NCBI GenBank assembly: GCA_900549545.1
Contig: URPA01000047.1
Coordinates: forward strand, 1-14,498
DNA length: 14,498 bases
Source: an uncultured Eubacteriales bacterium
Lineage (GTDB): Bacteria > Bacillota > Clostridia > Oscillospirales > Oscillospiraceae
Direction: 5' to 3'
Shown: in pieces, positions 1 to 6,998 of the stretch
Numbering within the stretch: position 1 is the first letter of the stretch
Layout of the letters: the number at the start of each line of letters is the position of its first letter
Position numbers and translations under genes: made by a program
Notes under the pieces: model-generated
Database searches by the model: none
What the model was told of the DNA's origin: nothing
What the model saw: the letters and a program-made list of their open reading frames with translations, nothing else

Positions 1-38
1 GGCACTCCTCTTTACTCGTTTCAATTAGGGTGGTTCTT

Positions 39-70
39 AGGAGGGGAAGAAAACGCAATCTTCCCCTCCT
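39..70. repeat. 12-bp perfect inverted repeat
   Basis: AGGAGGGGAAGA (39-50) is followed after an 8-base loop by its exact reverse complement TCTTCCCCTCCT (59-70). No T-tract follows, so it does not look like a clean terminator. It lies next to a second perfect palindrome (86-115) in a gene-free stretch, which suggests an intergenic palindromic repeat element. A transcript of either strand would fold into a stable hairpin. Function unknown. Confidence 0.6.
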
Positions 71-85
71 GAGTGTCTCTCTTTG

Positions 86-115
86 CAACTTTCTCTTGAC
101 ACCAAGAGAAAGTTG
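86..115. repeat. 13-bp perfect inverted repeat, intergenic repeat element
   Basis: CAACTTTCTCTTG (86-98), loop ACAC (99-102) and CAAGAGAAAGTTG (103-115) form a perfect 13-bp stem. The following bases to about 190 contain no credible gene. They include GCGCCACTTC (about 166-175), which recurs in the repeat block near 3192-3201. From general familiarity, this palindrome type is common between genes in gut Oscillospiraceae-like genomes. A genome-wide copy count would confirm this. Confidence 0.6.
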
Positions 116-193
116 ATAACGCGCTTTACTTCTATCCAATTCCGCCTTCTATCAACGCTTCGCGCCACTTCTCCCAAATCTATCCGCGCACGC

Positions 194-223
194 AAAAAGG
201 CTCCCCTTTCGGGGAGCCTTTGG
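194..223 (-). terminator. Rho-independent terminator of the surface-protein gene
   Basis: Read on the minus strand, AAAGGCTCCCC, tetraloop GAAA and GGGGAGCCTTT form a perfect 11-bp stem (196-221) followed by more T residues. It sits about 35 bases past the stop codon at 255-257. On the plus strand the same hairpin is followed by GGTTTTGTT, so weak bidirectional function is possible. Confidence 0.85.
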
Positions 224-254
224 TTTTGTTGCTCAGAGATTCAGCCTTTTTGGC

Positions 255-2870
255 TTAGTTCTCTTTTCTGCGCTTGGGCAGGATGACCGCGATAGCCGCG
301 CCGGAAATCACCAGCAGGGCGATCCACAGGCCGAAGTTGGCGGAATCACCGGTGCCGGGAGTAGCGCCCGCGGAGGCAGCGGAGAGGATCCTGAAGCTGC
401 TGACGGCGTTATAGGTATAGCCGTTGTTGCCGTTGCTCTTCGCGGTGGTGATGTTGTAGGTCGTGTCAGCCTTCAGGGTGTTGAGGAAGGCAGCCTTAAG
501 GGTGATGGTCTTGCCGTCGTCGCTGATGGTGTAATAGTCAGCTTTGAGCTGAGTCTTGCCGACCCAGACGGTATCCATCGGGTCAGAGGCGATAAACACC
601 AGATCCTTCTGGCCGCCCTTGGTGTGGTTGGTGGCATCCTTGGGAACGAGGGAAGGAGCGGTGGTGAACTTGACGGTCACTTCCCTGCCTGCGAGGGAGA
701 CGACCATGGTGTGCTCACCATAGGGAAGGCTCTTGAGGAAAGCGGCCTTAAGGGAGAGGACATTCTTGTCGCTGCAGGAGAAGTCCGTATCCCTTGTAAG
801 TGTATGTGGAGTACCCTTGGAATCCTTGACAGAAACAGCAGTTACCTCATGGGAAGCATTGTAGCTGAGGGCGGTGTTGCTGTTGAGCCACTTGTTGTCC
901 TTGTTGGCCTCAACGGGAGTGACATTGATAATGGAGAGGGCATTGTAGAATACGCTGGAGTTCTCGTTGAGTTCGCCTGCGTCATAGCTGATGCCGAGCA
1001 GTCTGTCGCCGGGGGTCAGAGCGTCAAGGGCGGGCGCAGTAATGCTGAGTGTGCCGTCTGCCCAAGTCCAATCGGTACCGGTAAGCTCCTTGTCATCCAC
1101 AACCACATGCTTGGGTTCATCAGATACTTTAAGCTTAACGCCGGCTTCCTCGCCCACAACATGCTTGAGCTCGGCAGTTTCAACACTGGGCCAGACAAAG
1201 ACGGGGACGGAATTGGTGACCTCGCCACCAGACGCGGTAAAGGTGAACACAATATTGTGCGCCCCGGCAGATGCCTTTTCAAAGGCGGGGATAGTCACAA
1301 CGTTCTCGCCTGATGTGGAATCGTTAACTGTGTTGAAAACCAGAGTTTTCTTGGTGCCATCCCATGTGTACTGTGCCTCGGGGATCTCTGTGGTATCTAT
1401 GCTAATTTTGGAGGGTTCAGCACCCATCTTGAACACGGTGCTGTCAAGGCGCACGAGGGACTGAGCGGAAGCAAGCTCTGTCTTGCCCTTGAAATACTGG
1501 GGATAGTTGTTGGTGGTGTTGAAGGCATTGCCGCTTGCATCGGTGACAAAATTGCCGGTGGGCGCGGTTTTCAGGCCAATAGTACCGTCAGCTTTGCGCT
1601 CATGGGTATCGGGCACAAGACCGGTGGGGAGGGCAGAGCCGAACTTACCGGCGGTAACAGAGCCGGAAACCTTTGCGCCGCTTTCCGCGGTGACATTGCC
1701 GGTAACCTCGACAGCGCTGTCGTTAACGGTCAGGCTGCTGCCGTTTTTCATGGTGATGTTGCCGGTAATAGTAACATCATCCTCAACGATGAGTGCGCCG
1801 CCGTCAAGCGTGATATTGCCGGTAATACCAGCGGCGTCAACAGGCTCGGGCTGGCCGGTAGTCGAATTAAGCTCACCGGAGTTGATGATGCGCAGGGTCA
1901 CGCCCGAAGCAACGGTGATATCGCCGGTCAGGGCCTTGCCGTTGAGGTTCAGGGTAGTATTCTCTGTGATTTTGTCGAGCTTTGCGTTAGCTGTGGTATC
2001 GGCCGTAGCGAGGATTATATCGCCTTCCTGTGTGGGCTTGATCTCATTGGTGGAAGGCGTGTCATCTTCGGAGGGGTCGGCGTCCACAACGGCGTACATA
2101 CCGTCGTAATCAACAACCTTATAGTCCTCGGACACATAGGCGCTGGGGTCAAAATCAAGTGCGCAGTTGCTCTTGACGCTGATGCTGCCGTCAGCGGCGT
2201 TGCTGAGGACACTGCCGCCGACAACTTCGCCGCCAATGACCATGTTAAAGAACGAGACGGAGCCGTCCCCGGCGTAAACGCCGTTTACAAAGCCAAACTC
2301 GTTGCCGTCCTCATCGGCATCAGCCACGAAGCACAGCTCGCCCTCTTTGATGGTCACGACTGCGCCGCCGTCAATGACGAGAGCCGCATCGTGCAGGTTG
2401 GAGCTGTTGGCAAAGGTGATGACGCTGGGTGTGCCGTTGAGCTTGGTCATATCCAGCTTCAAATTCTTGGAGATGGTCAAAGGCGCGGAGAGGGTGATAT
2501 CCTTCACCAACTGGACAGTCGCTCCCTCGGCAGCGTCCGCAATAGCCTCCCGAAGGGTGGCATACTTATAGGTCTTCTCGGTGCCAACGATGATGGCCTC
2601 CGGGTCGGTCACTTCGTCCTCGACCTGCTTGTCGTCCTTGGTATTATCATCGGTCTCTTCTCCGGACTCGTCATCGCCGCCGATAATGGTGGCATCCTGC
2701 TGCGGCGCTTGGGACGCACTGGGCGCGGGGCTGGGGGTGCTGTCCGTGCTGTCGGCCTTGCTGTTGCCGCCGAAAATCAGGAAGCCCTCAGCCGAGGCGG
2801 AAGTCGCCGCGAAGCTGAAAACCATGGTCAGAACTAAAAGCAGGGACAGAAATTTCTTACTTGCTTTCAT
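255..2870 (-). CDS. Large secreted surface protein with beta-helix-like and repeated X2/Ig-like modules and a C-terminal wall-anchor-like tail
   Basis: 871 residues. The start is ATG at 2868-2870, preceded by AAAGGAG at 2879-2885. An upstream in-frame ATG at 2999 would put a non-signal-like, poorly coding stretch in front of a good signal peptide. Residues 1-27 are a classic signal peptide (KASKK, hydrophobic core, cut near ASA|E). Residues 36-90 are a Ser/Pro/Asp/Glu-rich linker. Residues 95-260 resemble the 'tYaTLREAIadA' start of right-handed beta-helix surface proteins. Residues 305-408 have short repeats of the GNITxDGGAxxVxDDVTITGN type. From about 480 to 815 there are roughly four X2/Ig-like modules; the last two share LKAAFLxxL. 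The end has TPGTGD (837-842), a hydrophobic segment (846-864) and KRRKE, resembling a degenerate LPXTGD sorting signal or a simple membrane anchor. It is probably displayed on the cell surface as an adhesin or glycan-binding protein. The ligand is unknown and no sortase lies in the window. Confidence 0.85.
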   Translation of the reverse strand: MKASKKFLSLLLVLTMVFSFAATSASAEGFLIFGGNSKADSTDSTPSPAPSASQAPQQDATIIGGDDESGEETDDNTKDDKQVEDEVTDPEAIIVGTEKTYKYATLREAIADAAEGATVQLVKDITLSAPLTISKNLKLDMTKLNGTPSVITFANSSNLHDAALVIDGGAVVTIKEGELCFVADADEDGNEFGFVNGVYAGDGSVSFFNMVIGGEVVGGSVLSNAADGSISVKSNCALDFDPSAYVSEDYKVVDYDGMYAVVDADPSEDDTPSTNEIKPTQEGDIILATADTTANAKLDKITENTTLNLNGKALTGDITVASGVTLRIINSGELNSTTGQPEPVDAAGITGNITLDGGALIVEDDVTITGNITMKNGSSLTVNDSAVEVTGNVTAESGAKVSGSVTAGKFGSALPTGLVPDTHERKADGTIGLKTAPTGNFVTDASGNAFNTTNNYPQYFKGKTELASAQSLVRLDSTVFKMGAEPSKISIDTTEIPEAQYTWDGTKKTLVFNTVNDSTSGENVVTIPAFEKASAGAHNIVFTFTASGGEVTNSVPVFVWPSVETAELKHVVGEEAGVKLKVSDEPKHVVVDDKELTGTDWTWADGTLSITAPALDALTPGDRLLGISYDAGELNENSSVFYNALSIINVTPVEANKDNKWLNSNTALSYNASHEVTAVSVKDSKGTPHTLTRDTDFSCSDKNVLSLKAAFLKSLPYGEHTMVVSLAGREVTVKFTTAPSLVPKDATNHTKGGQKDLVFIASDPMDTVWVGKTQLKADYYTISDDGKTITLKAAFLNTLKADTTYNITTAKSNGNNGYTYNAVSSFRILSAASAGATPGTGDSANFGLWIALLVISGAAIAVILPKRRKEN

Positions 2871-2970
2871 TTCACTTTCTCCTTTTGCCTTTATAAAATG
2901 TGTGTGAAACACTGTTTTATATGTATGCCGAAAGTGCGGGCGCAAAGTCCCCCTCCATATCGGCACTATC

Positions 2971-2999
2971 AATGTACCACAAAAGATTACGAATTGCAA
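2971..2999 (-). promoter_or_regulatory. Possible sigma-A promoter of the surface-protein gene
   Basis: On the minus strand, TTGCAA (2999-2994) and TACATT (2976-2971) are 17 bases apart, each matching the sigma-A consensus at four of six positions. They lie in a locally AT-rich stretch (about 2980-3060), the natural promoter side of the gene. This would give a leader of about 95 bases. It is a weak match and other positions are possible. Confidence 0.3.
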
Positions 3000-3098
3000 C
3001 AGGTCTTAAGAACTTTTAATATTTGGTTGAAGCTATTTTTTAATTTTTTGTAACTTTTTGTTCAGGATGCACATATCGGCTTGCTCCACACCTGCTCT

Positions 3099-3230
3099 TG
3101 GCGCCCCCTCCGGGGGAGCTGGCACGGCGAAGCCGTGACTGAAGGGGCGGTCATCTTACCATGGAGTAAGGCGCCCCCTATCGGCGCTGCGCGCCACTTC
3201 CCCCTCAGGGGGAAGCAAGTGGCTTGGTGA
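3099..3230. repeat. Block of GC-rich hairpin-forming intergenic repeats
   Basis: This block fills most of the 455-base gap between the surface-protein gene and the pilus-like operon. Three hairpins are visible: CCCCC/GGGGG with loop TCC (3104-3116), CACGGC-GAA-GCCGTG (3123-3137), and CTTCCCCC-TCA-GGGGGAAG (3197-3215). The core around 3107-3146 resembles a palindromic element widely scattered between genes in gut Ruminococcaceae/Oscillospiraceae (recalled, not searched). No credible gene is present; short open frames here are accidental. It may be a non-autonomous repeat (MITE/REP-like) or act in transcript stability. Confidence 0.6.
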
Positions 3231-3262
3231 AAATTTGCAGCCACCCGCAAACAAAAATCCGC

Positions 3263-3291
3263 TTGTCAGCGTTTGACCTATATGATAAAAT
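3263..3291 (+). promoter_or_regulatory. Sigma-A promoter of the pilus-like operon
   Basis: TTGTCA (3263-3268) and TAAAAT (3286-3291) are separated by exactly 17 bases, and each matches the consensus at five of six positions. The start of transcription would be near 3298, about 28 bases before the TTG start at 3326. This is the only good promoter seen before the seven tightly packed genes that follow. Confidence 0.7.
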
Positions 3292-3325
3292 AATCCCCGT
3301 ATGACCGGGAAAGGAGGCGCTGCTT

Positions 3326-4237
3326 TTGCGCAGGATAATATGTCTTTTTCTTGCCGTCAGCGCGCTCTTTTTGCTGGGCGCCTGCGGCACGAGCACCAGT
3401 GACTCGGCAAATTCTGCCGAGAGCATAAATCCGGGGGCGGCGCATAAAATGACAGAGATAACGCCCGGTTCTGTTTACGCCGGGGAGATTAATATACTTG
3501 AACCGGAGGCCAGCGGCGCGACGGTCTTTACTGACGATGCGTACAAGCTCACCGTCGACGCGAGCAACGCCGCCGAGGGCTATATTATGGTCAAGTGTGA
3601 CGGCTCCGACAGCCGCATGAAGGCCCGCCTGACCCACGGCGAGGAGGAATACACCTACGACCTGCGCGCCGACGGTGAGTTTGAGGTCTATCCGCTTCAG
3701 ACGGGCTCCGGCGAGTACGAGCTGACAGTGTTCAAAAATCTGGAGGGCACCAGCTATGTGAAGGTGTTCACCGCCTCCATCACCGCCGATATGGCCGATG
3801 AGGACCGGGTTTTCGTCTATCCCAGCCAGTATGTCTGGTACACGCACGACAAAAACGCCGTGAAGCTCTCCTTCGACCTCTGCGAGGGCCTGACCGACCC
3901 GGCGGAGAAGGTGCAGAAGATTTACGATTATCTGGTCTGGTATCTGGACTACGACAACGCCAAGGCCAAGACCGTGCCCAAGGGCTATATCCCCGACCTT
4001 GACGAGATTTTGGAGCTAAAAAAGGGCATCTGCTTTGACTATGCGGGGCTCATGGCCGCCATGTGCCGCGCGCAGGGCATCCCTGTGCGGCTGGTGATTG
4101 GCTATGTCCAGCCCGACGGGGTTTACCACGCCTGGAATCAGGCATATTACAACGGACAGTGGAACTGGCTCGACGCCACCTTCGGCCCCAAATCCCGGCT
4201 GACGGAGAGCGCGTATACACAGGACAGGAGGTATTAA
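3326..4237 (+). CDS. Transglutaminase-like lipoprotein heading the pilus-like operon
   Basis: 303 residues starting at TTG (3326-3328). The start is fixed by AAAGGAGG at 3310-3317 with 8-base spacing and by the lipoprotein signal that begins right there. Residues 1-20 are a lipoprotein signal peptide with lipobox L-G-A-C (Cys20), so the mature protein should sit on the outer face of the membrane. Residues about 45-150 look like a beta-sandwich domain. Residues about 190-290 match the transglutaminase-like cysteine-protease fold: Cys236 in KKGICFDYAGLMAAM, His268 in YHAWNQAY and Asp283 in WNWLDATF form the expected C-H-D triad. It ends 2 bases before the pilC-like GTG, whose ribosome binding site lies inside its last codons, so the two are probably translationally coupled. 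Family members crosslink, cleave or modify proteins or peptidoglycan; the substrate here is unknown. An assembly or wall-remodelling role for the pilus-like machine is inferred from context only. Confidence 0.85.
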   Translation: MRRIICLFLAVSALFLLGACGTSTSDSANSAESINPGAAHKMTEITPGSVYAGEINILEPEASGATVFTDDAYKLTVDASNAAEGYIMVKCDGSDSRMKARLTHGEEEYTYDLRADGEFEVYPLQTGSGEYELTVFKNLEGTSYVKVFTASITADMADEDRVFVYPSQYVWYTHDKNAVKLSFDLCEGLTDPAEKVQKIYDYLVWYLDYDNAKAKTVPKGYIPDLDEILELKKGICFDYAGLMAAMCRAQGIPVRLVIGYVQPDGVYHAWNQAYYNGQWNWLDATFGPKSRLTESAYTQDRRY

Positions 4238-4239
4238 CG

Positions 4240-5310
4240 GTGGATCAAATCAAGGAAAAACCCGCAGAGCGCAGGAAAATTCTCCCCGCTATCGAAACCG
4301 CGGCGTTCTGCCGCCAGACGGCGATGATTCTCAACTCCGGCATCTTTTTGTATGACGGGATGGAGGTGCTCTGCCGCAGCTATAAGGATACCCCCTTTAG
4401 CCCGGCCTTCGAGGCCGTCCTCGCCGGGGTGCGGGACGGCGGCACGCTCTATGAGGGCGTGTGCAGCGCCGGGGTGTTCCCCAACTACATGGTGCAGATG
4501 GTCCGCGCCGGTGAGATGACCGGCAATCTGGACGCCGTGCTTGAGCGTCTGGCCGATTATTACGAGAAAGAGGACCGCCTGCGCTCCACCATACGCAACG
4601 CTGTGGCCTACCCGCTGGTGCTGGTCGCGATGCTCGCGGTGGTCATCGGTATTCTGGTCGTCAAGGTGCTGCCGGTGTTCTCACAGGTGTTCCGCAGCCT
4701 TGGCGTCGGTGAGGGCGGAGCCTCCGGCGCGGCGCTCGCGCTGGGCGTCGGCGTGGGCAAGGCGATGCTCGTCATCGTTGCGCTGCTCTTTGCCGCGGCG
4801 ATCGTCATCGCCCTCATGTGGAAGCTCGGCGGCCGCCAGAAGGTGCTGAGCATGGCGGAAAAGGTCTCCCCCAGAGTCAGAAAGCTGATGAAAAAGCAGT
4901 CCGCTCAGCGCTTTGCGCAGGTGACTTCGATGGTCCTCGCCAGCGGTTACAGCATTGAAAAGGGCCTCGAGATGCTGCCGGAGCTGCTCGACGATGAGCG
5001 CGTCAGTGAAAAGGTCAGCCGCTGCCGGGAGCTTCTCAACGAAAACGGCGACTTCGCCGCCGCGGTGGAGGAGATTGGCATGTTCGAGCCGCTGCACGAG
5101 CGTATGCTCCGCGTCGGTGTGGAGACAGGGCATACTGACACGGTGCTCGCAAGCCTTGCCGACCAGCTCGATGTGGAAGTGACCGAGGAAATCGAGGCCA
5201 TCGCCGCCAATATCGAGCCGATACTGGTCGCCGTGCTGACGGTGGTCATCGGCGGCATCCTGCTCGCGGTAATGCTGCCGCTGGCCGGCATACTCACCAC
5301 CTTGGGCTGA
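4240..5310 (+). CDS. pilC: PilC/GspF-family inner-membrane platform protein
   Basis: 356 residues from GTG at 4240, preceded by CAGGAGGT (4225-4232). Opening the frame further upstream would overlap the lipoprotein gene with non-homologous sequence. In type IV pilus and type II secretion systems this platform protein couples the cytoplasmic ATPase to filament assembly or disassembly. Two T2SS-F domains are visible: residues about 21-145 (with VRAGEMTGNLDAVLERLADYY at 88-108, the hallmark of the family) and about 222-346 (VGVETGHTDTVLASLADQ, 292-309). Hydrophobic segments lie at about 120-143, 173-194 and 326-352. It is a little shorter than typical PilC (about 400) because the N-terminal region is reduced. 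The gene sits second in the operon, and the next start is 10 bases away. Family assignment is firm; whether it serves a pilus or a secretion device is open. Confidence 0.9.
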   Translation: MDQIKEKPAERRKILPAIETAAFCRQTAMILNSGIFLYDGMEVLCRSYKDTPFSPAFEAVLAGVRDGGTLYEGVCSAGVFPNYMVQMVRAGEMTGNLDAVLERLADYYEKEDRLRSTIRNAVAYPLVLVAMLAVVIGILVVKVLPVFSQVFRSLGVGEGGASGAALALGVGVGKAMLVIVALLFAAAIVIALMWKLGGRQKVLSMAEKVSPRVRKLMKKQSAQRFAQVTSMVLASGYSIEKGLEMLPELLDDERVSEKVSRCRELLNENGDFAAAVEEIGMFEPLHERMLRVGVETGHTDTVLASLADQLDVEVTEEIEAIAANIEPILVAVLTVVIGGILLAVMLPLAGILTTLG

Positions 5311-5320
5311 GGGCGGGAGT

Positions 5321-5647
5321 ATGTATTTATATAAGAAGAAGCACAGCGGCGCGGCGCGGCTTGTGCTGCTGCTCGCGGTGTTCGCCGCGGCGGTTATCCT
5401 GCTGCTGCTCGCCGCCGGGAAAATTGGCAGCGGCACTGACGAGCGCCAGACCGCCCTTTTGAAGGACGCCATTGATAACGCCGTGGTCGGCTGCTACGCC
5501 ACCGAGGGGCGCTATCCCGAGAGCCTTGACTATCTTGTGGAAAACTACGGCATCCAGATAGACGAGGAGCGCTATGTTGTGATTTATGACGCCTTTGCCG
5601 ACAATGTCCGGCCAAGGGTGCAGGTGATAAGAATAGGAGTCGATTGA
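5321..5647 (+). CDS. Small pilin-like single-pass membrane protein 1
   Basis: 108 residues from ATG, with GAGGG (5309-5313) overlapping the stop of the preceding gene. It has a short basic N-terminus (YKKKHSGAAR) and one hydrophobic helix at about 12-32. An extracytoplasmic part contains ATEGRYPESLDYLVENYGI (60-78), resembling the conserved YPxSLxxLV element of GspG-like pseudopilins and minor pilins. It lacks the usual prepilin peptidase site: there is no G|FTLxE and no Glu at the fifth position of a mature helix. Position between pilC and three more pilin-like genes supports a filament or minor-pilin role, but this is inferred. Function not demonstrated. Confidence 0.7.
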   Translation: MYLYKKKHSGAARLVLLLAVFAAAVILLLLAAGKIGSGTDERQTALLKDAIDNAVVGCYATEGRYPESLDYLVENYGIQIDEERYVVIYDAFADNVRPRVQVIRIGVD

Positions 5648-5648
5648 G

Positions 5649-6134
5649 ATGCGCAGACGCAGCGAGGCGATAAACGGCCTGCTGGTGTTCCTGATATACG
5701 GCATGTTCGCCCTCTTTGCCCTGTTTTTGGTGGTTATCGGGGCGCGGGTGTATAAGAATGTTGTCACCACCGGTGACAGCAACGCCGCCGTGCGCACCGG
5801 CTTTTGCTACATATCCAATAAGGTCCGCATGTACGGCGGGGAAGGCAGCGTGAGCCTTGAGGAGCAGGACGGCTATCAGGTGCTGACGCTCAGAAGCCTC
5901 ATCTCCGACGGCGAGTATGAGACGCGCATTTATTATGATGACGGCGTGCTCTGGGAGCAGTTCGCCCCGGCGGCCATAGCCTTTGACCCGCAGGACGGGG
6001 AGAAGATTGTCGCACTGCCCGCCTTCTCCATGGAGGATGACGGGGCGGGCGGCCTGTGCCTGAGCGCCGCCGCACCGGACGGGCTGAGCCAGACCATGCG
6101 GCTTAACTGTCTTGAACAGGAGGGGCGGCCATGA
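5649..6134 (+). CDS. Pilin-like single-pass membrane protein 2, resembling DUF4860 proteins
   Basis: 161 residues. ATG follows the previous stop by one base; AGGAG at 5635-5639 lies 9 bases before it. The basic N-terminus MRRRSEAING is followed by a single hydrophobic helix (about 11-32) and then a mostly beta extracytoplasmic domain with VRTGFCYISNKVRM (48-61). I associate this architecture with the DUF4860 family found beside pilC-like genes in Clostridia, from memory and not verified. Gly10 before the helix sits where a prepilin cleavage glycine would be, but no Glu follows at the fifth position. The last codons overlap the next gene as ATGA (6131-6134), a typical coupling arrangement. Likely a minor pilin or assembly factor. 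Confidence 0.7.
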   Translation: MRRRSEAINGLLVFLIYGMFALFALFLVVIGARVYKNVVTTGDSNAAVRTGFCYISNKVRMYGGEGSVSLEEQDGYQVLTLRSLISDGEYETRIYYDDGVLWEQFAPAAIAFDPQDGEKIVALPAFSMEDDGAGGLCLSAAAPDGLSQTMRLNCLEQEGRP

Positions 6135-6583
6135 AAAACAGCAGACGAAACCCGGCCCTTGTAGAGCTGGTGCTGGTCATCCTGTTTCTGGCCATCACCG
6201 CCGCGGTGCTGGCGCAGACCTTTGCCAAGGCCCGCACCATGAGCGCCGACAGCCGCGCCCAGACGGCGGGGCTGATATGCGCGCAGGATATAATCGAGCG
6301 CTGGAAGGCTGACCCCACGGATACCGCCGCGCTCTTCCCCGCCGGGGACGGCTGGCAGATACAGAGCCGGGAGAGCGAGGTTTATGAGCTGCTTCGCGGT
6401 GAGGACATGCAGCCCACCCGCGAGAACAGCCCGGAATACCTGCTGAGCGTTGAGCTTTCAAGCGCGGATAGGCCGCAGGGCGCGCTGTATGGCATCCATG
6501 TGACCGTGAGCCGGAATCAGGCGGACGCCCAGCCCCTTGTGGACTGCGAAACCAGCCTGTACCAGCCGGAAGGGAGGGCTTGA
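6131..6583 (+). CDS. Pilin-like single-pass membrane protein 3, with Glu in the helix start
   Basis: 150 residues. ATG overlaps the preceding stop (ATGA), and GAACAGGAGG (about 6114-6123) serves as ribosome binding site. The N-terminus reads NPALVELVLVILFLAI: a basic stretch, then a hydrophobic helix (about 9-30) with Glu12 where type IV pilins keep Glu at position 5 of the mature chain. However, the expected cleavage residues G|F are replaced by N7|P8. The soluble part (about 35-150) is unremarkable and ends in GIHVTVSRN, typical of minor pilins with beta-rich heads. It is the closest of the four to a real type IV pilin. Whether it is processed is doubtful. Confidence 0.7.
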   Translation: MKNSRRNPALVELVLVILFLAITAAVLAQTFAKARTMSADSRAQTAGLICAQDIIERWKADPTDTAALFPAGDGWQIQSRESEVYELLRGEDMQPTRENSPEYLLSVELSSADRPQGALYGIHVTVSRNQADAQPLVDCETSLYQPEGRA

Positions 6584-6584
6584 G

Positions 6585-6995
6585 ATGAAGCGTAATAGCA
6601 GCCGCAGCGCCCCCGGCTCCGGCGTGGGCATGGCCTCGGTGCTGATGATTGTAACAGTGCTGGCCCTGACCTGCTTTGGCCTGCTGGCCCTCTCCTCCGC
6701 CCGAGCGGACAGGGCCTCCAGCCGCCGCACGGAGAACTTCACCGCCGCGTACTATGCCGCCGAGGGCCGCCTTCAGGAGCAGCTCGCGGAGCTGGACGCG
6801 GAGCTTGCCGCAAACGGCGCGGTGCTTGAAGAGCCCGCCGAGCTTTCGGAGCAGGTTCGTGAGGGACAGGAGCTTATCCTGCGCCTTGAGCCGCCCACGG
6901 ACGACGGCAGATATACCGTCGCCTCCTGCACGCTGATAAACACCGGCGAATGGGGCGATGACGAGATTTTCAACTTGTGGAGCGAGGGAGATTGA
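6585..6995 (+). CDS. Pilin-like single-pass membrane protein 4, PilX-like
   Basis: 136 residues. The start is ATG at 6585 because AGGGAGG at 6571-6577 is well spaced; an upstream ATG at 6537 would overlap the previous gene. The N-terminus is basic and short, then GSGVGMASVLMIVTVLALT begins a hydrophobic helix (about 14-36). The sequence NFTAAYYAAEGRLQEQLAEL (51-70) resembles the YYAAEaglq motif after the helix in PilX-type minor pilins. Gly15-Met16 could be a prepilin cleavage site, but the fifth position is Leu20 rather than Glu. It is followed after 3 bases by the PilT gene. A minor pilin is the best guess. Confidence 0.7.
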   Translation: MKRNSSRSAPGSGVGMASVLMIVTVLALTCFGLLALSSARADRASSRRTENFTAAYYAAEGRLQEQLAELDAELAANGAVLEEPAELSEQVREGQELILRLEPPTDDGRYTVASCTLINTGEWGDDEIFNLWSEGD

Positions 6996-6998
6996 GCT

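Noticed and set aside
1602..2837. Long plus-strand open frame opposite the surface protein
   Set aside because: Antisense shadow of a gene with signal peptide, repeats and anchor; no start signals of its own.
2871..2999. N-terminal extension of the surface protein to the ATG at 2999
   Set aside because: It would place 43 non-conserved residues before a classic signal peptide and run through the probable promoter; ATG 2870 has the AAAGGAG site.
3062..3250. Short minus-strand open frame in the repeat block
   Set aside because: It consists of palindromic repeat sequence; no ribosome binding site or protein-like composition.
4063..4239. Extended start for the pilC-like gene inside the lipoprotein gene
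   Set aside because: The extra residues are an out-of-frame translation of the transglutaminase active-site region; GTG 4240 has a proper ribosome binding site.
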